The position numbers were made by a program, and so were the translations under genes. From positions 11,098,001 to 11,162,000 of the forward strand of contig CAVNZM010000003.1 in the NCBI GenBank assembly GCA_963693365.1: a stretch of 64,000 bases of DNA. Reading direction: 5' to 3'. The notes under the pieces are model-generated. The model saw only the letters and a list, made by a program, of their open reading frames with translations, ran no database searches and was not told where the DNA came from. Positions within the stretch are counted from its first letter, which is position 1; every line of letters starts with the position of its first letter. This document shows, one piece after another, positions 19,019 through 50,276 of this stretch. This DNA comes from Amoebidium appalachense (lineage: Eukaryota > Ichthyosporea).

Positions 19019-19060
19019 AAAGGGAGACACCGCCCCAGTAGGTGGTAGTCGTTTTTGTGA
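18774..19060. repeat. fold-back (inverted repeat) element with T/A-tract arms
   Basis: Left arm tttttgctaccacctactg..gcggtgtctcc..T(18) is mirrored by A(30)..gggagacaccgcc..agtaggtggtag..tttttg. Inside, acacgtactga and gccgcacgtgcgacgttata occur twice in tandem. A word gtagtcgtttttg recurs at 18776, 19046 and 19092. Confidence 0.75.
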
Positions 19061-20103
19061 CTGTTTGCACATGTCGGATACATGGGATGCGGTAGTCGTT
19101 TTTGGCAAGAGTGAGCTCGCGTGAGCGAACTCGTGTTTCTTGTGCCGTCACTCTTTACTCGCCCCAGCAAGGGATAGATTACTTGCAGTGTCGTGTGTAC
19201 TACCCTAGGCTGCACACACAAACACACCCAAGGAGACACATTTTAGATGGCAGGCCATCACCACAGCCACTCAAGGGAGGGTGGGCGGGAAAAACAAAAT
19301 ACTTAACTAGAGAAAACAACCGTTTACGGGCCTCAGAAGGCCCTGCCAACTTGCTAGACTAAGGACACATTCTGCTCAGGAACAGTGCCAGCGACTGAGA
19401 GGCCTAACTTACATTAACGTACAGAGAACTGATTGGCTAAGCCATACCTAGAGACTAACCAATCGGAATGCAAAGTAGCTGGCAGTTCGAATTCCACATG
19501 TCACTTCGTCGTCGTGGCTGCGGCCGTTCCTCAAAGAAAACCGTTATTTTTCTGTAGATATATTACCATACGCTGTCCCGACTATACGCGTAGGTGTGTA
19601 AAGCGCAGGTTAGCTCAGTGACGTGAGCTTCGTAAACACCGTGTTAATGCGCGCACCATGATAGAATTTCAAACTTCATGTTGCACTGCCAGGTGATAGT
19701 TGCCAATTACGACGGTCTCCCAACCATGAGCCCAGATAGATATAAGGAACAAGGGTACGATATGTGTGCCAATGTATATACATCTCTACCTTTTTATCTG
19801 CCTGAGTTATGAGCGTCTTGAGCCCTCCTACCTAACATCTACGCGGGGCACTGGTGGTCGTTGCATTGACCCACTTGTCATCGTTAAAATTGACAACTGT
19901 GGGTTTGTCTTTGTTTTTCCGTGCACTCTCATCCTCAGTTAAGTTGACGAACTACTCGAGATAAACGTGGTATAATAAAGAGAATATATTACTATTAGTC
20001 CGCACACACACACACGCGCGCGCGCACACACACACACACGCACGCACGCACACGCACGCGCGCGTGTACACAGCCTGGCACACACCGCGACGCATCCTTG
20101 AAC
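19061..20103. other. upstream region of receptor-like gene copy 1
   Basis: No frame of note. It ends in (CA/CG)n at 20000-20070, just before the start codon. Confidence 0.6.
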
Positions 20104-24141
<4,038 letters not shown>

Positions 24142-24205
24142 GCCTTTTTTTTTTTTTTTTTCCCTTCTTCTTTATTTTTTCTTTTTTTTTTGGGGGGGGG
24201 GGGGG

Positions 24206-24236
<31 letters not shown>

Positions 24237-24273
24237 TTTTTTTTTTCTTGGCCCCTTTTTCCTCGCCCTTTGA

Positions 24274-24460
24274 GGAGCCGCTGTGGCCGAGTGGGTAAGC
24301 TCCTCGCCTCCGACGCCGGAGGCACCTGGTTCGAATCCCGGGATGTAGCGCATTGGGGATCGGATGCGCTGATTGGACTCGCCTGGGTGCTGAACTATGG
24401 CAATGGCCCTCTAAGCTAACTCCAATTGGGGTAGTCAAGGATCGGATGCCTTGGCTATTG
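24274..24460 (+). mobile_element. tRNA-derived SINE-like sequence
   Basis: tggccgagtgggtaagc matches the Pol III A box and D arm, and ggttcgaatcc matches the B box and T arm, 45 bases apart as in a Ser/Leu-type tRNA. The flanks do not pair as an acceptor stem and one T-stem pair is mismatched, so this is not a functional tRNA. The tail to about 24460 contains the repeated word ggatcggatgc. A T-rich tract precedes it. Confidence 0.65.
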
Positions 24461-24480
24461 CGGAAAGTTTTTTTATTGAG

Positions 24481-25140
24481 ATAATCCGGATATATTTAGA
24501 AAATCCTGATATTACTTCTATTGACTATCTAGATAAATGTATTTATTTATCTCAGATTCTTCCGTTAGAAATTTGAAGACTAGCTTATTTAGATAATCCT
24601 GATATTACTTCTATTGACTATCTTTTTCTCGCAAACATCTAGATAAATGTATTTATGTATCTCAGATTCTTCCGTTAGAAATTCGAAGACTAGCTTATTT
24701 AGATAATCCTGATATTACTTCTATTGACTATTTTTTTCTCGCAAACATCTAGATAAATGTATTTATCTCAGATTCTTGCGTTAGAAATTCGAAGACTAGC
24801 TTATTTAGATAATCCTGATATTACTTCTATTGACTATCTTTTTCTCGCAAACATCTAGATAAATGTATTTGTTTATCTCAGATTCTTCCATTAGAAATTC
24901 GAAGACTAGCCTATTTAGATAATCCTGATATTACTTCTATTGACTATCTTTTTCTCGCAAACATCTAGATAAATGTATTTATGTATCTCAGATTCTTCCG
25001 TTAGAAATTCGAAGACTAGCTTATTTAGATAATCCTGATATTACTTCTATTGACTATCTGTTAAACCACCGTATGTTTAACGAGTTTTCTAGGGTGTATG
25101 ATTATTTGAGTCGTTATCTCCTCCGTATCCGTGAGTAGGG
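24481..25140 (+). repeat. ~110-bp tandem repeat
   Basis: The word cctgatattacttctattga recurs starting near 24505, 24598, 24708, 24814, 24924 and 25034; five copies are followed by the same ~90 bp with gataaatgtatttat and gattcttccgttagaaatt. The unit is not a multiple of three and contains stops, so it is not coding as it stands. The last copy passes into an unrelated frame ending TAG 25136. Confidence 0.9.
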
Positions 25141-25261
25141 GTTTTTGTATTTTTCTTCTCTGAGATATCTGTGATATCTCCGGCTTGCTTCTCTTTCATG
25201 AGCATATCAATAAAGTCAATATAAAAAAGAGTTCTTCAAGTTTCTCTTTTTTTACCTTTAG

Positions 25262-25365
25262 GAATATTTGGTGACTCAGTAAAGTGATGTAGAGTGAAAA
25301 GCCCACTTTCACGTAGAGAAGCTTGTCTATGGCTCACTCCAACATTTAAGCCTTTTTTCCCTTAA
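25262..25365 (+). pseudogene. decayed copy of receptor-like gene last-exon tail
   Basis: atttggtgactcagtaaagt followed by gatgtagagtgaaaagccc and aagcttgtctatggctcac aligns with 24055-24150 (gtttggtgactcaggaaatg ... ). The reading frame is broken. It lies ~1.2 kb downstream of the real exon, after the SINE and tandem repeat. Confidence 0.7.
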
Positions 25366-25744
25366 GTGGGTTTCTTAACTCTTTTTTTTATTTTTTGTGT
25401 TAACGTTGTTTATAAAAAAAAAGTATAACAGGATCTCAAGATCTCAAGCACGTTTTTGTTCCGAATGTTTGCAGGTTGATCATGAGCGTACAAGGGGATC
25501 CTGGCAGAGCCACTAAGGCTTTCAAATTTGGGCTAACCTTGCAGGCCCACAAGCTTGGCCAGTAGCCTAATATTGCAAATAAATTCATTGATTAACTAAT
25601 ATAGACAACAATAGATCTTCAAAAGTTTTAAAACCTAGGACTCCATATATGAAGACCGTACGCGTGTTGTTTGTATCTGTAATCGCTTGTATCTTTCAAA
25701 GGATCTGAATAAACGTCTGGTCCGACATCACTCTTGTTTTGTTT

Positions 25745-25749
25745 TCTTC

Positions 25750-25781
<32 letters not shown>

Positions 25782-25847
25782 CTTCTTCTTCTTTTTCTTT
25801 TTTGTTTGTTTGTTTGTTTGATTGATTGTTTGCCCGCGGCAAGAGAA

Positions 25848-25882
<35 letters not shown>

Positions 25883-26031
25883 GGGAGCCAAAGGGAGAGA
25901 AATCTAGAGAGAGAGAGAGAGAGAGGGAGGGGGAGGGAGGGAGGGAGGGAGGGAGGGAGGGAGGGGGAGGGGGGGAGGGAGGGGGGGGGGGGGTGTGTGT
26001 GTGTGTGTGTGTGTGTACGGTGTGTGTGTAC

Positions 26032-26077
<46 letters not shown>

Positions 26078-26078
26078 A
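25745..26078 (+). repeat. (CTT)n, poly-G, (GGGA)n and (GT)n cluster
   Basis: Seen directly: CTT array 25745-25797, G run 25847-25880, GGGA-type repeats to ~25990, GT array to 26078. Confidence 0.95.
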
Positions 26079-26505
26079 CGCTTGAATCCACTTCAATCGC
26101 TTAGTAACTCACGTTGGTTCCAGTTTTGGAAAAAATGGTACTAATTAACGGCTTGAGAACAAAAGTACTTATGCATATGTGTGTTCGTGTGTGTGAGTGA
26201 TAGTGTGTGTGTGTGGCTGTGTCAGTGCGCAAGTGTTAACATGATTTACTTTCAGGCCTTTCTTTCAAACCCCCCCCCCTCCCCCCCTCCCCCCCCCCCC
26301 CCCCCCCCCCCCCCAACACCCACACACACCCACACCCACACACAGGCCCCTCCCTCCCCTCCCCACATTTTCCGATAGCTTTGCCTCATTGATTTCGAAT
26401 TCGATAAGTCATTGGCCTACCTGGATCTTGTTCACAGCATAATCGCCCAATCATATTTTGTGTTAAAATTTTAACTTAACTTCAGCACAACAACTTACAC
26501 CACAG

Positions 26506-26615
<110 letters not shown>

Positions 26616-27344
26616 AGTACTCTGTATACACTGCCATCTGTATTAAAAATTAGGCCCGCTCTTCACACGCACTAAGAATATACATGCATGTCTAGATCTA
26701 CCGCTAGAAATGAACATTTACCAGACATTATTCGTTAATAAACAGCACATTCCCACCCCCACAACATGCATCAGATAAAAATTCACCAAAAAACCAGTAG
26801 TCAAGTCACGGAAATTTCGAATTCGAGCTCTACGTACTGGCCACATCTCACTCGTTTCCTTAAACTACCATCGGCCTACCTCACTGCTAAATTGTCACAG
26901 CCGGGTATCAGCTACCTACATAAAATTCGCGCATTTTCAGAACCGTTTTCCCACTTTCAGAAATATACAGATCATCACAACTCCGAGTCACTAAGTCAAC
27001 AAGATAGTTATTTTCTCCCCTGCTAATACACACAGTCACCCTACCTGATATCAAGTACTGTCTCCCTTCCTAACTGTTATAAAGAAAAAGAAAAAAAAGT
27101 AGGAATATTAGTAACAGATACTATAGCTGTAACAGCTAAAATCATGTGTTCACCAAGATGCTGAAACATCTAAATCATCTTCCAACAAACGCTAAAATGC
27201 GGGAAAAACGGAGATCTGCCGAATCATCAAACAAAGTCCATCACTAGGCCCACGTTGTACAGAATCGGCACCTCATCACATCTCACATACATCTCGCTAA
27301 TAAACATCACCATTCCCCCTACCTATATACTACTAATGTAAGTA

Positions 27345-34486
<7,142 letters not shown>

Positions 34487-35990
34487 ATGCCCTCTCGTTG
34501 TGCAGCAGACCACTGTAAGGCCACTGCTGGGCCTAGTTGTAAGCAGGTGCTTATTCGAAGGCACAGTGCAGAGGTTGTTAGTTCTTGGTTTAAGCAAATA
34601 CGGCCAAGGTACACGGAAGATGACCTGAGGAAGGATCTAGGGGTGTGCCATGTCCATTTTCCCGAAGGGTCATTTGTGTTCGGCCCCACTGGGCGACCAA
34701 CCTAAGTGGCTGGGGCCATACCGTACACACGTGAGTAAGAGGAAGGACTACGCCGGCAGGCCGAAGACGCCAAAAGGCAGCGGGAAGCAGACTTGCTCTT
34801 GGGGGAGGACGGACGCACCAAGCGTCGTCGCGAGCGGGAACAAAACGCATCGGTTGATGAGCTCAACAAACAGATCGGCACACTCAACATTGTGGTGGGG
34901 AAGCGAAACAAGCAGATTTCAGACATGGACTCGGAACTCAAACAGTTGCGGGACAAATGTGCCGTTTTGTGAGCACGTATGGAGACTGTTGAGCGCAAAA
35001 ACGAGAGTCTTGGTCAGCCTCTGAAAGAGAAAGAGATCAACTGCATCAGCAAACTCACCTACGATGGTGTTGTGCAGTCGGACTTTAAAACTCGTTTCTA
35101 CACACATTTCACAACGGGCAATGTGTTCAAAGCGTTCATTTTGCTCTGTTTCGAATTTCACTTCTGTATATGGGGGTCGACCCAGTTATCGGGGTGGGGG
35201 CTCGGGGCCCAAAGAGAGCACTGTCGTTTGAGAACGCAATCCTGCTGGTGCTTGTGAGACTGCGGCACAATTTCCCGTTTCACCACATGGCCTTCCTGTT
35301 TCACATAGGTGAAAAGACAACACGAAAAACGTTTTGGCGGGGCTTGTATTTGCTTAAATGCATGTTCGAACACCCTCTTTTGGATCCACTACAAAACGGT
35401 GCCTTTACTGCAGCCGCCGTAACTGCAAACGCCCTGCCTTGTTTCAAGCAAAACTATCCCCATGTCGCTATGATTTTGGACTGCACGGAATTCTTTATTC
35501 AGGTGGCTGGTAACACTGAGCTCCAAACGCTTACATACTCCAGATATAAAGGACACAACACTGTAAAAGTTTTAGTTGCCATGCTTCCCTCTGGTGAAAT
35601 ATTCTATGTATCATCGTGTTATCCAGGTAGAATAAGTGACCGTCTTATTACTGATGTGTCGGGCATAATAAAAAAATGCTGGCCTGGTGCACAGGTTATT
35701 GCAGACAAGGGTTTCCTCATAGAAGATCTGCTCAAACAAGCAAATATGGACCTTGTTATCCCTCGCTTCCTTGCAAAGGGAACAATCTTCTCACAGGAGG
35801 AGCTGGCCTCCACCCGTGATATTGCCGCTGTGCGATTCATATTGGGAGGGCGAAGGTCCTGGAGAACAAGATACTCACGGATACTGTTCCCATCACCATG
35901 GTGCCCAATCACTCCCAGGTTGTCCGAGTTTGCTTTGGGCTTACACGCTTCCAAGGCAAACTCGTGCACTGGGAGGAAGAAGCCCCATAA
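34487..35990 (+). pseudogene. THAP / DDE (DDE_Tnp_4-type) transposase remnant
   Basis: ATG 34487 opens MPSRCAADHC, a THAP-type zinc finger (C-x4-C, later CHVH as C-x2-H, then FP). The frame stops at 34705. A coiled-coil-like Lys/Arg/Glu-rich segment follows in another frame and is cut by TGA 34970-34972. The DDE part runs 35170-35835 with NAILLVLVRLRHNFPFHHMA, LDCTEFF (first Asp), GRISDRLITD and IADKGF (second Asp). It then shifts frame near 35836 and ends at TAA 35988. The usual HIER glutamate is not seen after the shift. THAP plus DDE-4 proteins are known from animal genomes as transposon-encoded or domesticated genes. At least three frame shifts and one stop make this a dead copy. I saw no clear terminal inverted repeats, as poly-C/G tracts begin directly downstream. 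Confidence 0.8.
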
Positions 35991-36370
35991 TAAAGCTAAT
36001 TGTTTTTGTCCCCTCCAGCCCCCCTCCCCCCCCCCCCCCTCCCCGTCCCTCCCCCCCTTCCCCCCCCCCCCCCCCCCCCCTTCAGTTACCCAGTCCCCGT
36101 GAAAAAATATGTATATATAAAAATACCAACATAAACAATGGCGTGTGTTTATGTTTTTCACTGAAACGGGGGGAAGGGGGGGGGGGGGGGGGGGGAGGGG
36201 GGGGGAGAGGGCGAAGGGGAAATGAAGCCTTTAGAAAAACACGAGGCCGACAGAGAGGGAAAAAAACGAAACCTTCCTGTCTCCCCCCTCCTCCCCCCTC
36301 TCCCCCCCCTCTCCCCCCCAGGCCCCTCCTCCCGCCTATTCTTCCCACACACAACCACTACACATTCCTG

Positions 36371-36373
36371 GGT

Positions 36374-36407
<34 letters not shown>

Positions 36408-36440
36408 GCAAGCACGCACGCACGCACGCACGCACGCACA
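36371..36440 (+). repeat. (CACG)n array
   Basis: GCAC units with a few GCAA variants. Confidence 0.95.
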
Positions 36441-36692
36441 GACGCAAGACCTTGTCACCTCAGTAGTTGTGGTAACAGTAGACCTTCATTCGTTACAGCA
36501 CATGGCATACATAACCTAGTACACAGCACTGCCTAGTTACAACTTTCATTACATTTATACAGAACACAAACACCATTTATTATCCTTAACCGGTTATGGT
36601 TACCATATAGCACTACTACTAGCGTTACTAATTTATAAAAGAGACTTATCACTTTACATCGATCTACCTTTTCTTTCGAGCGAGTACAGATG

Positions 36693-36740
<48 letters not shown>

Positions 36741-36993
36741 CTAAGTCATTCCAGCTCCAAAATATGAAAAGAGTATTCATATCAAGATGTAAATTCTACT
36801 AAATAGGACAACCACTTTCTGACATTTGTATAGAATTTGGCCTAACACGGCTGAGACGATTTTTCGTTTGTCACCATCTCAGTGCTGAGAATTAAAGATG
36901 ACTTACTTCCATTCGAACGAACGGCCCCATGTTCATATGTGTCTTAATTTGGGGAGCTTCCCGACACTTCCCGACGCTTGTTCACGATCGTGT

Positions 36994-37047
<54 letters not shown>

Positions 37048-38117
37048 CTCTTATGGTGTATATTCAGGTTTTTTTTTTCTTTTTTAAATTTTCTTTTGTC
37101 TTTTGGTGTCTCCTCCCCCCCCCCCCCTCCCCCCCCCCCCCACCTTCCCCCCCCGGGCCCCTTCTCCCACCAACATCATGACGCACACACATAAACACAA
37201 AAAAAAAAAAAGAACAGAAGAAAAGTAAGAAAGGAATAGAATAACTTACCCTTGTCGTTCTTTTGCGTGCAAAACGGCTTAACGTAACATGTATGTACGT
37301 ACGCGTCTCTTTTCCTATAATTTAAATTTCAACTTCCGTTGCAACTTTCTCCCCTAGCCCAGAACTTATGGCTAATAAGCTCGAGTGCTTGCACTCGATA
37401 CATACTAACCTGGGTTTTGCTGCTCAGTGTAGGTGCATGTACTTCACATTATTCCCGCAATATTCAATGACTTGCACAGTCTAATGCACACCGTATCATC
37501 ACGGACCAGCCCACGCACGCACGCACGCAAGCATCCATGCACACACACACCTCCCCCCCCCCCCCCCCCCCCCCCCCTCCCCCCCTCCAAAACACACACA
37601 CACACACATACACACTAACACACACACACACACACACAAACACCGTGGCACACACTCAGTCACGCACGGCCGCGGCCCACCAAATGGAATGACAACCCAA
37701 CACCCAGCACGTATGCGCTCAGATTTATTGCCTACGTAAGAGCGAGGTTGTATCGGCACCATTTGCCAAGTTAAGATGAGTCGTGGGTCCCAGGATCAGC
37801 CTTCACCGTCTTAAGTATTCCACCTGCGTTCTGTGTTATTCAAAGCTTTCAAAACATGTAGCCAGCCACATACCGTCACCCACCCACCCACACACACACA
37901 CCGTGGCACAAACACACACACACACCGTGGCACAAACACACAGACACAGACACAGACACACAAACACACACTGCACACTGTGACACACACACACACACAC
38001 ACACACGTGCGCGCAGGCGCGTACCGTTTGTCCCCCCCCCCCCCCCCCCCCCATGGCCTTCTCCCTCACTCTCTTTCTTAGGCTTTCATTTCACTGTTCT
38101 TATTAATTAGACGTCCT

Positions 38118-38163
<46 letters not shown>

Positions 38164-38502
38164 ATACCACACACGGACAGACGAAATTGAATACCAGGCA
38201 CCCAGATTGAATCTGCTGGCTCTATTATCGTTCTGTCTCGAAGTGCAGGAATCCCTGTCTCCAACCTGTTTTGAGGCACATGCTGTCAAACACAATCATG
38301 TGCACATATACACACACACCTATAAATACACACACAGACACCCCGGCGTCAGGCACCTGACACGTGCGCATTTTTCTGTATTAATATGCCGCGCCCTCCT
38401 TTCTGCTGCCAAATATGGTGTTACCAAAATGACTAGCTTCTGCTCACACACAACTACGCAACCTCCCACCCTCCTCTAGATCTCCCCTCCAACTCTGCCC
38501 CC

Positions 38503-38545
<43 letters not shown>

Positions 38546-38661
38546 AAAAATAACCCCCGAAAAAAAAAACGTTACTACGGACAAAAGACGGGTCCCAGCA
38601 CGTTTTAAACGGTTCCCGTGCGTACAGCTCCCACACCAGCACACGCCACGTGCACAACTTG

Positions 38662-38699
<38 letters not shown>

Positions 38700-38797
38700 G
38701 CACACACACACACAAACTCCCCCCCCCCCCCCCCTCTCTCTCCCTTTGTCCCCTCCCTCCCTCCCTCCCTCTCCACACGCATGCATGCACGGCACAC

Positions 38798-38801
<4 letters not shown>

Positions 38802-38876
<75 letters not shown>

Positions 38877-38877
38877 G
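38802..38877 (+). repeat. (CACG)n array
   Basis: About 18 perfect GCAC units; a (CA)n array precedes at 38664-38714. Confidence 0.95.
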
Positions 38878-39149
38878 CACACACATTTACTCACTCATGC
38901 ACACGCACACACGCACACACGGGTACACACACGTGTGCAGGCACTGGCTTGTTTCCGTTTTCCAAGAAAAGAATACGGACATTAAGAGGTATTGGGAATC
39001 TTCACATTGCATCAAGCTCTGCCTCTTCCGTGTAGGCGAGAGAATAAACATGCATACCATACTAAACTACGTATTATATGCATATGAGCTATACAGTCGC
39101 GCGCGTCACCTGGACAACACCTCTACGTATACGTACACATATATACCCA

Positions 39150-39186
<37 letters not shown>

Positions 39187-39196
39187 ACACACACAA

Positions 39197-39228
<32 letters not shown>

Positions 39229-39429
39229 AAGAAAAAGGGGGGGGGGGGGGGGGGGGGGGGGACACCACCATTCGATTACAGGCTTTGCAACCGTACATTT
39301 CAAACACAAACGCAGACAATGCTCGAACGGTTTCTCCCAACTCTCTCTCTAAGCTCCCAATCTCCCACCATACGAGAGGCCAAAGAGGGAGGAAGAGAGA
39401 GGAAGAGGCAATGATGAAAGGGGAGGGGC

Positions 39430-39474
<45 letters not shown>

Positions 39475-39532
39475 ATCAACCCAGGTGTTCGCAATCAATC
39501 GCCCATTCTTCACGGAGCCAAGAAAAAAAAGT

Positions 39533-39572
<40 letters not shown>

Positions 39573-39620
39573 AACTGGCCATATCAAAGTCAGTCCTATG
39601 CCATGCATCTTGAACCTAAA

Positions 39621-47408
<7,788 letters not shown>

Positions 47409-47647
47409 ATTTTTACACAGGAGTGGCACCAAAAAACTAAAATATCAGCGACGGGTTAAGAAAAGGGTTTTGGTAAAACAGACGAGAAATGAACGGGTAA
47501 GAAAGTGACAGGGAGGGGGGAAGGAGGAGAATGGTACTATGAGTCGGGTACGGAAGAAAAAAAAACCCGCACAAAAATATCACGAGCGTGGGCTGCTTCT
47601 TGAACGCACGGTTGTTTGCGAGTCCCCTTTCAGTGAAAACGTTGAAA

Positions 47648-47681
<34 letters not shown>

Positions 47682-48872
47682 AAAATAAACTTTACTAACG
47701 TGAGGACAGTGTTCAACTTCGAACTGAAACGAAAGGGGTCGCCAGCGGCGCCCTCCGTTACCATATTTGTTTAGCAATTTATCTAAAACATTTGATTGGT
47801 CAATATTCATCGTGTACAGGGGTACGTCACCTTGCGTAGTGTGGGGCACGGCCTCCCAGTGGGACATTCGATTTTCCGCCTGTTTTTCTGGTTACTCTTC
47901 ACAATAGCTAAAAAACACCTATTTTTATATCCCTATGTACCTACGGCTTACTTCTAGCAGCTGTCTCTGAGGCGTGGTAGAAATAATAGGCGCAAAACTG
48001 CCTACAAAAATACCCGCGTCACGTCACTTTAGGTGATGCGCTCCTGGCCAATAGCAGAATTCTTTGGTTATTCAATCAAAGTGATAAAATATTAAACTTG
48101 TAAGGCTATAACGTTGTGCAAGAAACCAATGAAACGCGAACCCGTGTGAACCCATGACCCGGGCCGTGAGCGTATCCGTGCGTTCGCGACTGAGAAAACG
48201 AGACGCATCATGCACACAGTGTTTTGACCTTTAGTTGGGGTGAAGGTTACAATTCGTATAGCTTTATTTGTATAGAATGGTTTGTATTCATACACTTTAG
48301 CAGGATTTAAAGAGAAGTTTTTGCCTTTTCTTGGTGTGCGTAGGTGATTTTCATATAGTTGGTACACCCACCGTACTGCTAAACGTATCGTTTTATGCTT
48401 CAAACACTATCACACATCGTTCAAGTTGCTGTTGACATCAGTTATCAACAAAACAGCCCGGGAGTTTTATTCTCTGGCAACGTAGAATTCACTAATAAAT
48501 GATAACCACTACAACTACTTATTAGTATACAAAAAAGGGGCGGGAGAGCCTAGGACCGTGGTGGTGTTGATGCAAAAAAAATCTCGATGCGAAACTTAAC
48601 ATTCCCTTTTCTTTCGTTCTCTGTTTAGTAATATAGAGCTTGTGCTCGTGTTTGCGTAAAAGAGAAGCAAAATTTCGATTAGACTCTGATTTACCAGGGA
48701 GCGCGCAAAATATTTGGGCACGAACTGAATAGACGTCTGGCCAACACAAAGCACCTTTTATGCAACATCTCAATGTTCTTGTTTCTTTCATGGACCCGTG
48801 CCAAACCAGCCTTCATTGATTAGCCTGCCACAGAGTGAACAAAAGAGTTCACTTCTCGTTTCGGGCGGCAAG
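47409..48872. promoter_or_regulatory. 1.46-kb divergent intergenic region (presumed bidirectional promoter)
   Basis: Separates the MPLKIP-like gene (-) from the Spec3-family gene (+) head-to-head. It is unique sequence apart from a T(~33) run at 47649-47681. On the minus strand that run is a poly-A following a ~200-bp segment. No TATA box stands out. A 103-codon minus-strand frame (48092-48403) has no recognisable motif. Confidence 0.4.
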
Positions 48873-49156
48873 ATGTCCCCAAAGGGACCGATAGTCGTGC
48901 ACAAAACCAGTGATTTGTACATATACGCAGTGCAGGTGAGTGTTTGACTATCTTCCCCATCCCCTCTGTGCTTGGTCACTTGGTGTTTTTTACTTGATAG
49001 GGGAGAGAATGTGGAGAAAGGAGAGAACAGGGGGAAAGTTTATTTGAGTGGTGTGTGCGTGTGCGTTTGTGTGCTGTGTGTGTGTGTGGGCAGACGTGAG
49101 CACTTGTGTGTGTGTGCGTGTTTGCATGTGCCAGGCTGGTTGTGTGTGTGTGTGTG

Positions 49157-49197
<41 letters not shown>

Positions 49198-49950
49198 GTG
49201 CGTGTGTGTGCGTGTGTGTGTGAGTGTGAGTGTGAGTTTCTGTGTGTGTGTGTGCCCTTATGTGTGCATCTGTGTCGGTGTCTGTGTGCCACATGTGCAG
49301 AGCAGTTTCTTCTTGTGTTGCTCTAGTGGTTTAAACTCATCTTTGCTTCAGCTTTCTCTTCCCTCTTTTATACTTTTATACCTTGTGAAAGGCATGTTTG
49401 TTGTTGACAAATTTGGCTTCTTGATTGTTTCTCAGTACAGGTTTTTATATTTTCGTTTGCCCCTTCTGCTGCTATGTTTTGTGTGCTGACAATTGCCGAA
49501 GCAGTTTTTACACATACCGTTGTCTTAGTAAAATGCGAGTGGTTTTTTTTATGTTATGCCTTATGGATTGGGTTATCCCATTTTTGTTTTGTCTCAAGTT
49601 TCCATGGTACAGAATCTGAAAGTAGCCAACTGCTATTTCCTGATTGTTTCTGTTACCACGTCATTCATCTTTCTCCTACGCACAGCATCTCTCTCGGTGG
49701 GCCTCCCTTCCTCGCATGAACTGGACTAAAGCAATGTTCTGGATTGCTAGCGTAGTATCACGACCCTTTGTCTGCCTGTAGTTTTACTCCCCTGTGACTT
49801 TTTCAAAGAGATTGGTTGTAACCTGTGAATCCCTTTTACTCCCTCTCAACATCATCATGACGATGAGTCCTACACTAACCCTGCTTGCCCGGAACTGTTT
49901 ATTTTTTTCTTTTGTGTGTGCGTGAGCATGGGCATGGGCATGTGCGTGTG

Positions 49951-50033
<83 letters not shown>

Positions 50034-50241
50034 AAGAATGACACCAACACCCAACTCCCACCCTCTCTTTCCGATATTGTTAAAACAACTTAAAAAAAGG
50101 GTAGGGACGGGGGAGCGGGAGGGGGTTGGGGGGAGGAGGAACGGAAACAATCCGGAGACGAGGGAGGGAGGAGGGGGGTGGGGGGGGGGGGGCAAGCAGG
50201 CAGGAGGGAACGTTGAAGCAGCAGATTGGGATGTGCCCCCT

Positions 50242-50276
<35 letters not shown>

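Larger units (their letters stand above)
35991..39620. other. intergenic between transposase remnant and MPLKIP-like gene
   Basis: Poly-C/G runs (36035-36080, 36695-36740, 36997-37046, 38120-38163), (CA)n and (CACG)n arrays. Unique patches at 36540-36960, 37200-37480 and 38200-38470 have no recognisable gene. Confidence 0.6.

Noticed and set aside
24274-24350. Functional tRNA gene
   Set aside because: A and B boxes are good, but there is no acceptor-stem pairing and a mismatched T stem; better explained as a SINE head.
24481-25080. CRISPR array
   Set aside because: The repeat is ~110 bp and continuous with no unique spacers; the context is eukaryotic.
48092-48403. 103-codon minus-strand frame as a gene
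   Set aside because: No recognisable motif, no splice partner, and it lies in the presumed shared promoter region.
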